64,000 nt of DNA. It comes from Corella eumyota (taxonomy: Eukaryota > Chordata > Ascidiacea > Phlebobranchia > Corellidae). The first letter of the stretch is position 1; each line of letters begins with the position of its first letter. Below the pieces are notes generated by a model. That model was given only the letters and a program-made list of their open reading frames with translations, was not told where the DNA came from and did not search any database. Location: assembly GCA_963082875.1 (NCBI GenBank), contig OY720098.1, positions 18,352,001-18,416,000 on the forward strand, given 5' to 3'. This document shows, piece by piece, positions 45,076 to 56,628 of this stretch. The position numbers were made by a program, and so were the translations under genes.

Positions 45076-45893
45076 AGTAATATATATGTATAAGAGTTTT
45101 TTTGCAATACCAAAATCAGTTTGGCTTCTGTTAGTATAGAGCCTTAAACTATACTATCTAGACATTTTCAATCAATGAAATGTCAAAGGCGCTACAGCAT
45201 GAGATCAGTGGGGATTGAACCCGCGACCTCCTGTGTGGCGTAGCAAGTGTTCTTACCACTACACCACGCTGCCGGTTTTTTATGATTTTAGAAAGATTAT
45301 TTTTTAGTATTCTTTAAAATGCCTAAAATTGTCAATAGTAAATGTAGTTTCCTAAGACATTATTACTGTTTTTTGTTAAATAGAATTGGCAAAAATCAAA
45401 GCACGACAAGAAAACTATAACAATCTTCATAATTTTGTTAAATTTTAAACCCTTTTATTTATGAATTTATAGATATGTAGCTTAAGAGTCAAAAATACTA
45501 AATTTGAAATTTTTCTAGCAACATTTTTAATAAATTTTTATCAGTAACGTTATTAAATTAATTTGGAGAAAATGTATAATCGATATAATTGATATCTCTT
45601 AGACGTAGAAAAACAACGTCACCAATGTTTATAAAGATGTCAGGATAGTATGAGAATGCAAATTTTCAAGTAGTTTGTCTTTAAATAGAATTTCTAGCAA
45701 TATCTTTTATATAGTAATAGCTTTTAAATTACATATTCTAATAACTGGCTAATATAGCTTTAGATGAAATACTACAATAATTATTTTTTTGTTTTTCAAT
45801 AACAACATATGGACAGTTGATTAAATAATTACAATATTATGTATATAGTCCCAAATTTAGCCCAACTATAGATAATTTCGCCTTTCAAAAACC
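45076..45893. other. Intergenic region between usherin and the small secreted-peptide gene
   Basis: About 0.8 kb of AT-rich DNA without a convincing reading frame. It holds a SINE-A head fragment (45185-45277) and otherwise nothing I recognise. The TATA box of the next gene marks its right edge. Confidence 0.6.
45185..45277 (-). repeat. SINE-A fragment (tRNA-like head only)
   Basis: Contains the reversed A- and B-box region, GGGGATTGAACCCGCGACC to CCACGCTGCCGG, and nothing of the tail. Confidence 0.82.
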
Positions 45894-45899
45894 TATAAA
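45894..45899 (+). promoter_or_regulatory. TATA box of the small secreted-peptide gene
   Basis: TATAAA lies 90 nt upstream of the ATG at 45984, with a TCAGTT initiator-like sequence about 30 nt downstream. The spacing is that of a classical TATA promoter. Confidence 0.55.
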
Positions 45900-45983
45900 T
45901 TCGGTCCAAAATTTCATATTGTCATCAGTTCTTAAACATTTCAGTTCAAGTAGTAGAGATACCAACAAAAACCAAGAATCAAA

Positions 45984-46741
45984 ATGAAGATTGTTTTTAT
46001 GATGATTTCATGTCTTGCCCTCGTGTCGGCCAACTCAATTGCAACTAACGAAGAAACAGAAATATTGAGGGTACGTATTCATGTAGAACAAAGAGATCAC
46101 TGTATAGTTGTTAATTTTAGTTTAAGCATAAGTTTGACATTTTTATACGTACTCTAAATTAACGCATACAACCGTATAAATACTGGCTAAGCCAACACTT
46201 AATCAATAGCTTTTTAAATTATAAATCTAATGATCTATAATATCCCAAACTGCCAATACCATTGGAGTCTGGGTTGGGGTAACTGATGTTACTCTACGTT
46301 TAGGCTGTGAAATCGACCTTCCCACTTCGAGGATAAATAAAATTAAAAAACACGCGATTTTTTTATTTCGACAGAGAATTGAATTCTCTGAGGCAGCAAG
46401 GGTTGAATTGAAGCAGGCTGCGTTGCTAGCTGTTGAGTTCTTGTGTGTTAAAGAGCAAGTCATGCCTGAAATTATGAATACTGTCTGTGCTAGGGCTATG
46501 AGATCTAGTTATGGACAACGTTCTGCTGGAGACGGTAAGAATACCAAAATCATATTATACATGTTATTACCTTGCCGTTTTAATCCGTTTTAGGTTTAAA
46601 AACTGATACTAATATTTTTAATGCTTTTTTAATGTTTTAAACAATTTAAATTTTACAGTTTCGATAGGAAGTTATGCTTGCACTGACTGCGGTATTGCTG
46701 ATCCAATATGCTACAGCGCCTGTCCGCAATTTTTAATATAA
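45984..46741 (+). CDS. Small secreted Cys-rich peptide, three exons, function unknown
   Basis: Exons 45984-46070, 46375-46534 and 46659-46741 join to 330 nt (109 residues plus TAA). The start MKIVFMMISCLALVSANS is a textbook signal peptide, with likely cleavage after residue 16 or so. The mature part has six Cys, the last four in SYACTDCGIADPICYSACP, suggesting three disulfides; the middle is helical and rich in Ala/Glu (EAARVELKQAALLAVEFLC). I do not recognise the family; a secreted toxin-like, antimicrobial or saposin-like peptide are all possible but unproven. A TATA box and a poly(A) signal frame it as an independent gene. Its first intron carries a 5'-truncated SINE-A. Confidence 0.75.
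46172..46345 (+). repeat. SINE-A copy, head-truncated
   Basis: In intron 1 of the small secreted-peptide gene; ends about 30 nt before its second exon. Confidence 0.75.
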
Positions 46742-46819
46742 AGCGGTCAAATCAAGCAACGGAACTGAAATTTGGAAATGAATTTGCATTTTATTAATTA
46801 ATTTGTGTTGTTTTTCAAT

Positions 46820-46825
46820 AATAAA
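46820..46825 (+). promoter_or_regulatory. Poly(A) signal of the small secreted-peptide gene
   Basis: AATAAA 79 nt after the TAA at 46739-46741. Confidence 0.6.
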
Positions 46826-47349
46826 TATTAACTAATCAATTTTTTGTTTGATACTTATTTGAGGATAACCATAAATAGTAAACAGATGAAAAGATGTGAA
46901 AATAAACAAGCAACGCACGTGAAAAATTTTAACATTAAAAATGATTCAATATCGGTTACTAAGGTGAAAGAGTTGAATAGCGTAACTAAATTTCTCAAAA
47001 AATGTTATTATTTTAAATATTATTTAAGGCATTTTTTGTTTAAGTACCGGTTATGCTATTGAGAAAGTGTTAAATTTAATTCCAAATGGTAAACGGTCAA
47101 TTAAATATTGTTTTTTTTGCAAATTTCGACATTTTTTAAAAGCCAGCACAAACAGCAAAGTTAGTTTTCCACTGGGTTAGGTTATATATGTAAATGTATT
47201 AGGTATTTATTACTTTAAAGTACTTAGTATTAAACGTTTCGGCGTTTATGTTAGCTTTTAAAATAACGATTAAAAATTAAGATTTATATTTAAAAAAACG
47301 ATTTTATATACTGGTCTACTTCAAATTTTAGATATATTTTAAACTAAAA
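46826..47349. other. Intergenic and 5' leader region before ATAD3
   Basis: About 0.5 kb of AT-rich sequence. I see no TATA box at a convincing distance from the ATAD3 ATG. A T-rich tract ending in AG at 47330-47331 lies 18 nt upstream of the ATG and looks like a 3' splice acceptor, so the leader may be spliced, possibly to a spliced-leader RNA as is common in tunicates. Confidence 0.4.
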
Positions 47350-50300
47350 ATGGATGGCTCCATACTAGGTAAATTTTTCGGGACTTCCGGGCCCGAAATC
47401 CCGGAAATAAAACTTGACCCATCTCAAATTCCTGCCCCTCCGACCCCTCCTGAGGATAAATCAAAAGATGTGAAAAATAAACCGGGAGACAAATGGTCAA
47501 ATTTTGATCCAACTGGTCTAGAAAGAGCTGCTCAAGCTGCAAAAGAATTAGACAGATCAAGTAATATTGTTTAATATTTAACTTTATTATATTTGCAAAG
47601 TCTACATTTTACTTTATTATATATTTTTTTGTTTACTCAATCTAGGTAAAATTTATGTAAATTTAATACAAACATGGTTACATGCCAACATATCGGCAGC
47701 ATGGTGTAGTGGTTAGAATACTTGCTACACCACCATGAGGTCGTGGGTTTAATTCCCACTGCTCTCATGCTGTAACGTCCTTGAGTAAGGCGCTTTAAAC
47801 AGTATGAACACCTGCTGAACCAGCACTTAATCAGCAGCATAATTATCTGGCAAATATAATCTATAATATTCCAGCCACGGGCAACTCTAGACTGAGTCAG
47901 AGTACTGTTGTTGCTCTATGTTTAGGTTGTGCATTCGACTTTCCCACATCGAAGATAAATTATATACAAAAAAATATTGAATGTTGGTATATATATAGCC
48001 AGCTATTTTAAATTATGTTTTAACTTGTTTTAGAAAATGCTAAAGAAGCTCTTGAGTTGTCGAGAATGCAAGAACAAACTAAACAAATTGAATTTCAAGG
48101 CAGAGTAAAAGTAAATGACCACATTTCTTTAACTGATTTTTGTTTAATTTACTAAGTTAAAACTGTATTTGAATTGTACATTTCTAGTAAATAGCCCATC
48201 TAATTTTATAATTTATCATCTTTTCAGTATTTTTTAAAGATTGTTTGTCTAAAAACAAGTTTGTAAGATGTTATTACCTAACTTTATCTTGAATTTAATT
48301 AAAAAAAGGAATATGAAACAACTGTTGAACATATCAAAATGGATCAAATTAAACAACAAGGAGAAGAAAGGAGAAAAAACATGGGACAAGAAGCTAAGAT
48401 AAAGAAAGAGGTAAACGGTTATTTAAATTAGATTCAAAAAATCTTATAAATTGTTTATGTTGTGTTGTAATATTTATTACTTTTATTAAAATGTGGGTAT
48501 ATATACAGGGTACAAATTAATCTTTAAAAATTGGTTCGCTAAAAATAAGGTCGCATTTTTAAAGCAATAATTAGGACTAAGTCGTGATCTTCATTTTTTT
48601 TATAACACTCTATGTCCCGAGTTGCATTTTTTATTTGTAACGTATTGTTAAACAATTGTTAATAATTTTTGGCACAAAAAACGTGTGATTTAATTACTTC
48701 AAGGCTGTGTTATGTATTTAAAAAATTGTGCAACAACTAAACGAACTGCGAATGTAAAATTTACACATTGCCAAAACATGAAAAGTAATTGTTGTTAAAT
48801 GCTCTATAGTAATCTACAATCACGCAGGATTACGTTGATGTGATTAAATTAGTTCGAAACTGGGTTAAGATAGCTTCGTAAAAAATATATAAATATACAA
48901 TAGTGTTTTATTATCACTTGAACCATTTTAAGTTGATTCGTTATTTCTAATATATTAGTAAAAAACGATTCGCTATTTTTAAAAAACGATTTGCTTTTAG
49001 CGAACAGCGACCCGTTATTTCGTTCCTGATATATATATGATATTAACTTTTCATTTTAATGTGCATTTATCATATTTTTATTTTGTTTTATTTAAAACTT
49101 TATTTTAAAGCATTTATGTAATTTTTTTAAGTTATTATTTACTTTCCTTTAAAATTAGTTAATATCTAAACCTTTTTATGTTTTTTATATGAAGTTTGCA
49201 GTTTAAAATTTATATATAAATTAAATTTTTATTTTCAGCAAGCGGAGTATCAGGACATATTAGCTCGCCGTCGTTATGACGACCAACTCAAACAACAATC
49301 GGCAATGAACGACGATAATTTAAAGAGACAAGAAGAATCTGTTCAAAAACAAGAACAAATGAGAAGAGGTGGGTTAAATGCTTTTTATTCATTAGCTAAA
49401 TGTCTGCTCTAAGGGTGCAACTTTTTATGTTTTTTTTTTTATTAAGAGAAGTGGATTGATTAAGTCATGTTCAAGCGATCTGTAAATAATTAAATTATAT
49501 TTATTCTCGATGTAGGAAGGTTGACTTCATGACTAAAATATAGCGTAACATCAGTTACAATTTGGGATATTATGGATTTAGAATTCTCTGTAAATATGCT
49601 GCTGATTAAGGGCTGGCTCAGCAGGAGTTTATTTTGTTTATAGTGCCTTACTCAAGGGTGCTATACCATGGAAGCATTGGGGATCGAACCTAAGACCTCA
49701 TGTAGTGAACCAAGTGTTCTGACCACTACACCATGCTGCTAGTAAAGTTCAGGCACATGGGACTAGAAATTAGTGTGCCACTGGTTATGCTCAAACTCAG
49801 AGCTTGCCTACTAAATTTTAAACCTAAACTGAATAAATTAAATTTTTAAAAATCAACATATATATATATAAATTTTTTATGTGATTATAATTGTCTATTT
49901 TAGTATAATATATCATTTAAATATTTCTTTGTTTTTTGCAAATTTGTTCTAGTCATATCATAATTTTAGAGAATCTGACTATTTCTCAAATAAATAAAAA
50001 CTGTTTTAACTTTTACAGCTACTCTTGAGCATGAAATGAAGTTAAGGAGAGATAATGAGATGGCAAGAGCTGAAGCAGAGGCGGTTGCTCGAGCTAAAGC
50101 TGATCGACAAAACAAAGATATTAGAAGGGAAGAAATTAAACTTCAAGCTGCAGAACAAAGACAAACGGTGCTCGAATCTATCAAGTAAGTTTGTTGTTCT
50201 TTCATATTTAGTGATTATTTGTAAAAACTTGTATATATTTATATCTGAAAATTTTTGATATTTTTAATACAAATTTTGTATTTTGTTTTATTTTTTTTTT

Positions 50301-53300
50301 AATATTTTTGTGTAAAAAGGTTGTTTTTAAAAATTTTTATTATATTTCTTTCAAATATTAGGTTAATTATTTGTAATAAATATATTTATATATCTTCTAA
50401 ATTTTATAACACATATTTTGTATACATATATATATGCTTATTTGATTTTATTTTTGTTTAGTTATTTTTGTTAAACAATATTTGTATTTTTTTTTAATTT
50501 AAATCAATTTAAAAAACTTTTTGACTGGCATTAAATAATTTATTAAAATCTTATTTAAATATTTAGAACTGCAGGAACTGTGCTTGGAGATGGAGCAAAA
50601 GCTTTCTTAAGTGATTGGGATAAAATAACGGCAGCTGTACGTCACAATTTTATTTAATATAAAAAACTTATTTTAGTTTGTTAAAAGTTTTTTAATTAAA
50701 TCCAATTTTTTTGTATTTATGTCGAGTAACATCAGTAACCCCGACCCAGTTTCCAGTTGTCTTTGACAGTTTGAAAAAATATTGATTATAATTGCCCGAT
50801 AATTAAGCTGCTAATTAAGTGTTGGCTCAGCAGAAGGTTTTACTGTTTATAATGCCTTGCTCAGGGGCAATAAAGCATGAGAGCAGTGGGGATCGAACCC
50901 AGGGCCTCATGTTGTAAAGCCAAGTGTTCCAACCATCTTACCACGCTGCCGGTTAAACTAAAAAAAATTACAAATATATTTAACATTTTTTTAGGCTATT
51001 GGTTTATCATTAGCAGCGGCTGGCATATATACTTCTAAAAACGCAATCGGGGTTGTGGCTCGATATATTGAAGCAAGGTTAGGTAAACCATCTCTAGTTC
51101 GGGAAACAAGTCGTTTTACTTTATTGGAAACCCTGAAACATCCAATTATAACGACTAGACGGTTTTTGAGTAAACCGGAAGATGCATTAAAGGGAGTTGT
51201 TTTAAAAGTAAGTTTTTGTTTGTAATTAGCTTGAATATTTTAATAAAACTTTTGGATCACTTGTAATTTGCAGTTCTTGCAAAAAATTAGGATTATGATA
51301 TACAAAAGTGAGCCGTTTAAAAAAGAATTATCAACGACTGTTAAGTACAAGAAAAAAATAGCATGTATCATATTCATAAAATTCGAGACAGAATCAGTGA
51401 GGATTGAAAAGTACTAGAAAGAATTAGTAAGAATCGTAAAATCTGAAAGACAATTAATTAGCAAGGACCATTTAGTATGAAAAAAAATTAGCAGGTACTG
51501 TAAAGTAAAAGAGTTTTTAAAAGGACAATAAAGTACAAGTGATTCAAATTTTTTTATTTTTTGGTTGCATTTTTAACAACATTATTTTGATGACTAGCCG
51601 ATATTAGAAGAACGTGTCCGAGATATTACCATAGCAACTAGGAACACAAAAAGGAACAAAGGAGTCTACAGAAATATTCTTTTACACGGACCTCCTGGCA
51701 CGGGAAAAACTCTATTTTCAAAAGTAAGATTTCAGTGTTTTTAATCAAATAAGATTGTAATTATTTTGATGGTTTTTATCCTTGATGTAGTTAGGTCGAT
51801 TTCACAACCTAAACTTAGAGTAACAACTGTTACCCCGACCCACGTTTGAGTTGTTTTTGACAGTTTAGGATATTATAAATTATAATTGCCTGATAATTAA
51901 GCTGCTAAATAAGTGCTGGCTTATAAATTGATACTATTTATAGTGCCTTACTAAAGGGAATCGAACTCCTGGCCTCATGTATTGGAGCAAGTGTTCTGAC
52001 TATTACACCACGCTGCTGGTGTATTGACTAATGACAATTTTTGTTTTATGTTTTGATACTTTATTCAACTAGAAACTAGCTATGCACTCGGGGATGGACT
52101 TCGCCATTATGACAGGAGGAGACGTTGCTCCAATGGGAAGAGAGGGAGTGACTGCAACTCATAAAATGTTTGATTGGGCTAACAGCAGTAGAAGAGGGTA
52201 AAATTTTTTTCGGATTTTTTTCTTAAAAAATTATTTTTTGAAATTAATTTTTTTTAACATTTTTTAGATTGCTATTATTTGTTGATGAAGCTGATGCATT
52301 CCTAAGAAAACGAGCAACTGTAAGTTTTATAAAAAATAATTTCCAAAAATTTAAAAAATTTTTTTTAATTATTTATATAATTTTTTTTGTAGGAAAAAAT
52401 TAGTGAAGATTTAAGAGCTACTTTGAATGCGTTTTTATATAGAACTGGTGACCAATCAAACAAGTATGTATTTATTTTCTATTTACTTAAGTATGTAGTA
52501 ATCTTGTTATATGTACTTTATATAGTTTACATAATTTGTGTAGCTGTATATTTATATATAGTTAAAAAAAAACTTTTTACAATTTGGTTTTTGTATTTTT
52601 AAAAAGTTTTAAATATTATGTGTACCTTTAGGTACGTATACAAGCTACAAATGTTAAGTTAGTAATAGAGTATACTAATACACTAAAAGTTATCACGGAA
52701 TATTTTTCAAAATAAATATCAAAAAAGGTCTGGAGGCATGATGTAGTGGTTAAAACACTAAGGTTAACTACATATCATGTTTTTATTCGTCATTGCTTAC
52801 TTGCTGTAGCATTTTTAGGCATGCCAAGTTTAAAAACCAATTTATAGGTTTACTATAGGCCAATTATAACATAACAATAATATCACAAACTGCCAAAGTC
52901 AACTCAAAACTTGGTTTTAGGTAACAAATGTTACTCTACGTTTAGAATGAAAAACAGTCTTTCCACATTCCGAATCAAGGATATATGTATTTAAATATGT
53001 AATTTACAAATCAACAAATATTTTTTTCTTAGATTTATGATGGTATTAGCCAGTAATCAACCTGAGCAACTGGATTGGGCAATTAACGATAGAATCGATG
53101 AAATTGTTGAGTTTGATTTACCAGGGGAAGAAGAAAGAGAAAGATTAGTTCGACTTTATTTCGATAAATATGTCCTCGAACCTGCTCTAGACTCAAAACA
53201 GTAAGTTTAACATTAAAGCTAAAATATTTATTTTTTTTGTATATATCTTTATCCTTGATGTGGGAAGGTCGAATGTGCAACCTTAACATAGAGTTACAGC

Positions 53301-54052
53301 TGTTACCCCAACCCAGTCTTGAATATAAAGCTACATGCAATAAAAATGTTTTTTTTTATAGACGTTTAAGATTGGGTGATTTTGATTTTGGACCAAAATG
53401 TAGCGAAATAGCAAAGCGAACTGAAGGAATGTCTGGCAGAGAAATATCGAAATTAGCTGTAGCCTGGCAGGTAATCTATGAAGAACATTTATTTTGTTTA
53501 TATCTTTATCCTCAATGTTGGATATTATAGATTATATTTGACCGGTAATTATGCTGCTGATTAAGTGCTGACTCAGCAGGAGTTCATACCGTTTATAGCG
53601 CCTTACTCAAGGGCGCTACAGCGTAAAAGCAGAAGGGATCGAACCCAAGACCTTATGTAGTGTAGAAAGTTTTCTGACTACTACACCACGCTGCCTGTTT
53701 AAGTCAATATTTAAGATATTATTTTTTTTACACCAAACTAAGGTAAACTTTGCTCAATATTATATTTTTGCCTTTAGAATATAATATATTTTTATGTAAA
53801 GTAATATCAATACCACCAGCAAATTTTAATTAGAGAGTTTGTAGGACAAATTAATTCTTACTAAGTATCAAAAGACACTTGTTATAGTACTTTGGTTTTT
53901 CTACACAGGCTTTAGGTTATGCTTCAACAGAAGGAACACTCACTGAACAGATGATAGACGACCGCGTCAGTGATGCAGTAGCTCAACACAAACTTAAAAT
54001 GGATTGGTCCAAAAATAACGAATTTGATTCAGTATCGTTGAACAAGGTCTGA
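47350..54052 (+). CDS. ATAD3: ATPase family AAA domain-containing protein 3 (ATAD3), complete, 14 exons
   Basis: Exons: 47350-47560, 48034-48110, 48309-48410, 49239-49368, 50019-50184, 50567-50636, 50995-51207, 51598-51723, 52073-52197, 52268-52319, 52393-52463, 53033-53200, 53362-53470, 53909-54052; 1,764 nt, 587 residues, close to human ATAD3A (about 586 in the common form). ATAD3 is a mitochondrial inner-membrane AAA+ ATPase involved in nucleoid, cristae and cholesterol organisation. Visible parts: Pro-rich N-terminus and [10 protein letters not shown], a long charged coiled coil (exons 2-5), a membrane helix ([13 protein letters not shown], exon 7), Walker A GPPGTGKT at 51688-51711, Walker [12 protein letters not shown], a sensor segment [19 protein letters not shown], and the lid helix [16 protein letters not shown]. 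All key AAA residues are intact. The vertebrate A/B/C copies are duplicates, so the plain symbol is used. Confidence 0.95.
47693..47975 (+). repeat. SINE-A copy, full length
   Basis: In ATAD3 intron 1, ends 59 nt before exon 2. Confidence 0.85.
48506..49028. mobile_element. Nonautonomous hAT-like element, about 520 bp
   Basis: In ATAD3 intron 3. Left end CAGGGTACAAATTAATC and a subterminal GGTTCGCTAAAAATAA mirror the right end (reverse complement CAGGAACGAAATAACGG and TGTTCGCTAAAAGCAA). Both flanks are TATATATA, compatible with an 8-bp target duplication but not diagnostic. No open frame. Confidence 0.5.
49497..49743 (-). repeat. SINE-A copy with internal deletion
   Basis: In ATAD3 intron 4; the segment between TCAGTTAC and AATTTGGGAT is missing. 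Confidence 0.75.
50185..50566 (+). other. ATAD3 intron 5, no recognised element
   Basis: About 380 bp, extremely AT-rich, nothing recognisable. Confidence 0.5.
50708..50954 (-). repeat. SINE-A copy with shortened tail
   Basis: In ATAD3 intron 6; diverged, head complete. Confidence 0.75.
51252..51547. mobile_element. MITE family 1 element with decayed minisatellite interior
   Basis: In ATAD3 intron 7. Ends TTGGATCACTTGTAATTTGC and, in reverse complement, TTGAATCACTTGTACTTTAT form terminal inverted repeats; inside are worn units such as ATTAGCAGGTACTGTAAAGT, the reverse of the 30-bp unit. Confidence 0.62.
51772..52021 (-). repeat. SINE-A copy, diverged
   Basis: In ATAD3 intron 8, with small deletions in the middle part. 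Confidence 0.75.
52731..52990 (+). repeat. SINE-A-like copy, strongly diverged
   Basis: In ATAD3 intron 11. The head GGCATGATGTAGTGGTTAAAAC and the end ACAAATGTTACTCTACGTTTAG are recognisable, the rest has drifted; one of the oldest copies. Confidence 0.6.
53231..53325 (-). repeat. SINE-A fragment (tail third)
   Basis: In ATAD3 intron 12, only about 95 bp, begins about 30 nt after the donor. Confidence 0.75.
53497..53699 (-). repeat. SINE-A copy with internal deletion
   Basis: In ATAD3 intron 13; the tail is joined directly to GTTGGATATTATAGATT, about 90 bp being absent. Confidence 0.78.
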
Positions 54053-54164
54053 TGACGTCATGACCATGTGATTCGAATTAGGAAAATTAATTATGTGTGT
54101 TAGCTTTACGTACACTTCAAGTATAATTAAGGGTTGGATCGTAGCATACGGTTACCCAACTTAC

Positions 54165-54170
54165 AATAAA
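54165..54170 (+). promoter_or_regulatory. Poly(A) signal of ATAD3
   Basis: AATAAA 113 nt after the TGA at 54050-54052, followed by a T-rich stretch. Confidence 0.65.
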
Positions 54171-54253
54171 ATGTTTTCTTTTCTATGCTAAACAGTTGTT
54201 TAATATATAAGACGTAGGCGAAGTTAAAAAAGACTTTTTAAAAAGTGTATGGT

Positions 54254-54356
54254 CACGTGATTGGCTTGCAGTAATCACGTTACTATTTTCTTTATTGGTC
54301 ATGTGACTGGCAACTGGCTATCAGTGACCACGTGACTTTTCTCTAGTAGTCACGTG
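54254..54356. promoter_or_regulatory. Cluster of CACGTG E-boxes
   Basis: Three exact CACGTG palindromes (54254-54259, 54329-54334, 54351-54356) plus one CATGTG (54300-54305) fall within about 100 bp, each in a GTCACGTGA-like context. This is the type of site bound by USF, MITF/TFE or Myc-Max bHLH-zip proteins. It lies downstream of ATAD3 and 150-250 nt upstream of a possible first exon at 54510, so it may be a promoter. Confidence 0.4.
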
Positions 54357-54509
54357 TCTTTTTCCGGAAGAAAAAATTCTTAACCACAATTGATCAAATA
54401 GGTAACGTAACGTTATAGTGACTTCATATTTGTATGTGGCTTACTACATATGACGGTGTGAATTTCTCGTACATTCACATTAAGTTTCAGTGGCCATTGG
54501 AATACTAAC

Positions 54510-54527
54510 ATGACTTCCAATATAAAG
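54510..54527 (+). CDS. Possible orphan first coding exon (MTSNIK)
   Basis: ATG followed by five codons and a perfect donor AAG|GTAAGT at 54528, downstream of the E-box cluster. No matching plus-strand exons are visible to the right, where the only coding signal is on the minus strand, so any continuation would lie beyond a long intron. It may equally be chance. Confidence 0.2.
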
Positions 54528-54528
54528 G

Positions 54529-55010
54529 TAAGTAAAATCAATTCTTAACGGTCCTTTTCAAATGCGTGCATTTTTTATTTTTGATGCGATTTAGTTCGTG
54601 ATCAAGAAGTGTTACTAGCTTACACTCCTGCTAAGCATTTTATACAGGGGAACTTGCCAAGTCAAATGTGTTAATTTTATTGTATTTAAAAATAACAAAC
54701 CTCTTTTTAACTACACAAAATCCAGTATGGCTAAACAATTAGAGTCCCAGTTTCGTCTTATTATCTTTAATAAGCATACGACAATATACACAAACTTGGT
54801 TTACAGACGTTAACTAACACAAAGTTTTTTTGTATAGTACAATAAAGTAAAATGTATTCCATTATTAATTTTTAAAAATAATAAAGTCGCTTTACAACAG
54901 AAAGTATTCTTATTACCCGAAAAAATAAATTAAGTCTCGAAAAAGTTGTAAATTTGCAAGCGGTAAACACCGGTAGGAAATGTTTATGTAACTTTAATAC
55001 ATTTTACAAT
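54529..55010. other. Region between ATAD3 and the minus-strand gene
   Basis: AT-rich and without a convincing frame. It should hold the 3' UTR of the minus-strand gene; TTTATT at 54676-54681 (AATAAA on the minus strand) is a candidate poly(A) signal. Confidence 0.4.
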
Positions 55011-56628
55011 TTAATTTGCAAAATCACAAATTTGCTGCTGAACGTTAACGGAAAGAGAATTCAGGTTATCGTAGCTTGGCACAACTAGTCTTGTGTTGAT
55101 GCTTGTTGCAAGTAGTTCAAGTTCGGTCAACGAAGATCCTATACCATTGTCGTTTACTCCGATTGAAAATACAATCACATTGGGTTGCGTCGCCAACCTT
55201 CGAGTAAGTGTATTAGAAAGGCCGTCGTCAGATTTACCTGTAGAAGTAAGTTTAGGTTTAAAAAAGTTTTAGTTTTATTGGGACGAGTCTTTAAAAACCG
55301 GCAGCGTGGTGAAGAACACTTGCTACACATGAGGTCGTGGGTTCAATCCACACTGATCTCATGCTGTAGCGCCCTTGAGTAAGGCACTATAAACGGTACG
55401 AATTCCTGCTGAGCCAGCACTTAATCAGTAGCATAATTACCGGGCAATTATAATCTATAATATCCCAAACTGCCACAGGCAACTCGAGACTGGGTCGGAG
55501 TAACTGATGTTACTCTATGTTTAAGTCGCGCATTCGACTTTCCCACATCGAGGATAAAGATATATACAAAAAAATATCTTGATTAAGGTTAAAAGGAAAT
55601 TAAGCCTACTGTGCCCCTTGAAATAATTCCCTGTTTTATTAAAATGTGAACTTTAACTGTTAAATATTCTACTGAGTGTATTTTGGGGCACTTTAAAATA
55701 AAGTAACGCTTAGGCTAGGTGTGAAATGCAACATTATAACAGCAGTTGGTGTGTTATTAAAAAAAACAGTTAGTTTTTGGTGGAAGGGTTTAGCAAATTT
55801 ATAATTTTTGCTCAAATATTGTACACAAAATTATATTCTAATATTTTACATAAGTTAACCTTTTGTAACAAAAAGAAGCACAAAAAAGTTATCTTACCTC
55901 CAGAAAATATGATTACCACTTGCAAGGCACCATCTCTTACAGGATTCCTATTTCGTGCTGGGTTGACGAAGTGATCATAGACATGTCTAACCATGGATCT
56001 CATATTTGAAGCACCAGCTCCGTATCTTAGAAACCTTAAAGCACCAACCGCATCCGGAGTTCTTGTAAACCTATACATAATGATTATATTACATATTATC
56101 ATACATTAATGCTTTTGTAAGCCCTAATAACATCCTTATACTTAAGTGTCATTTATGGACAATTTAAAATGGAGTATAATTAACAACCAAGAATTCTATG
56201 GCCGAATTTCTATGACAAGTTAGTACATCAAATTTTACAGAATTTAAAGTTTGTAAGAATATTTATTTCCTAAAGGGAAGTCAAGAAAGTTGATTTTTAA
56301 TTTTACATGAAGATAAAAACTATTTTACAAGATGATTTGTATCTTCATATTTACTAACCTGTCCCAGTTAAATACTGTAGATGGTGTGTTAAAATATTTA
56401 ACCAAAGCAAGCCTTGAACCAGTTGCATCATCTTTGTCGATTGGCGGTAAAATTTGTGACAGGTTTGCCATGAAATATTTGACAAGGTTCAAATTTCTGA
56501 ACCCAGTTTTCGACGAAATATCAGCAACGAAAAGTACGTCTAATGGAGGAAGTACGCATCTTGTAAACGTTGTAACTGAGACTACTGCGCTGGTAAAGTT
56601 GACGCCTGGACTGGTCATAACGCTTGCT
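55011..56628 (-). CDS. Mosaic gene: C-terminal VWA domain with degenerate MIDAS
   Basis: Exons 56359-56628, 55898-56070 and 55011-55237. The fold is clear: LDVLFVADISS as strand A, an MRSMVRHVYDHF helix, QVVIIFSGGKSDDG, NVIVFSIGVND. The metal site is altered: DISSK replaces DxSxS at the first loop (56508-56522), and the usual Asp of the TDG turn is replaced in FSGG. The Thr of the RTPDAVGAL segment is kept. Metal-dependent ligand binding is therefore doubtful. The protein ends shortly after the last helix (QQQICDFAN). Confidence 0.82.

Noticed and set aside
46844-47062. 72-codon plus-strand open frame between the small gene and ATAD3
   Set aside because: Low-complexity Lys/Asn-rich translation of AT-rich DNA, no start context, splice sites or recognisable motif.
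54053-54060. TGACGTCA CRE palindrome just after the ATAD3 stop codon
   Set aside because: A single site in a 3' UTR, and GACGTCA strings are frequent in this region's coding exons; no reason to assign a regulatory role.
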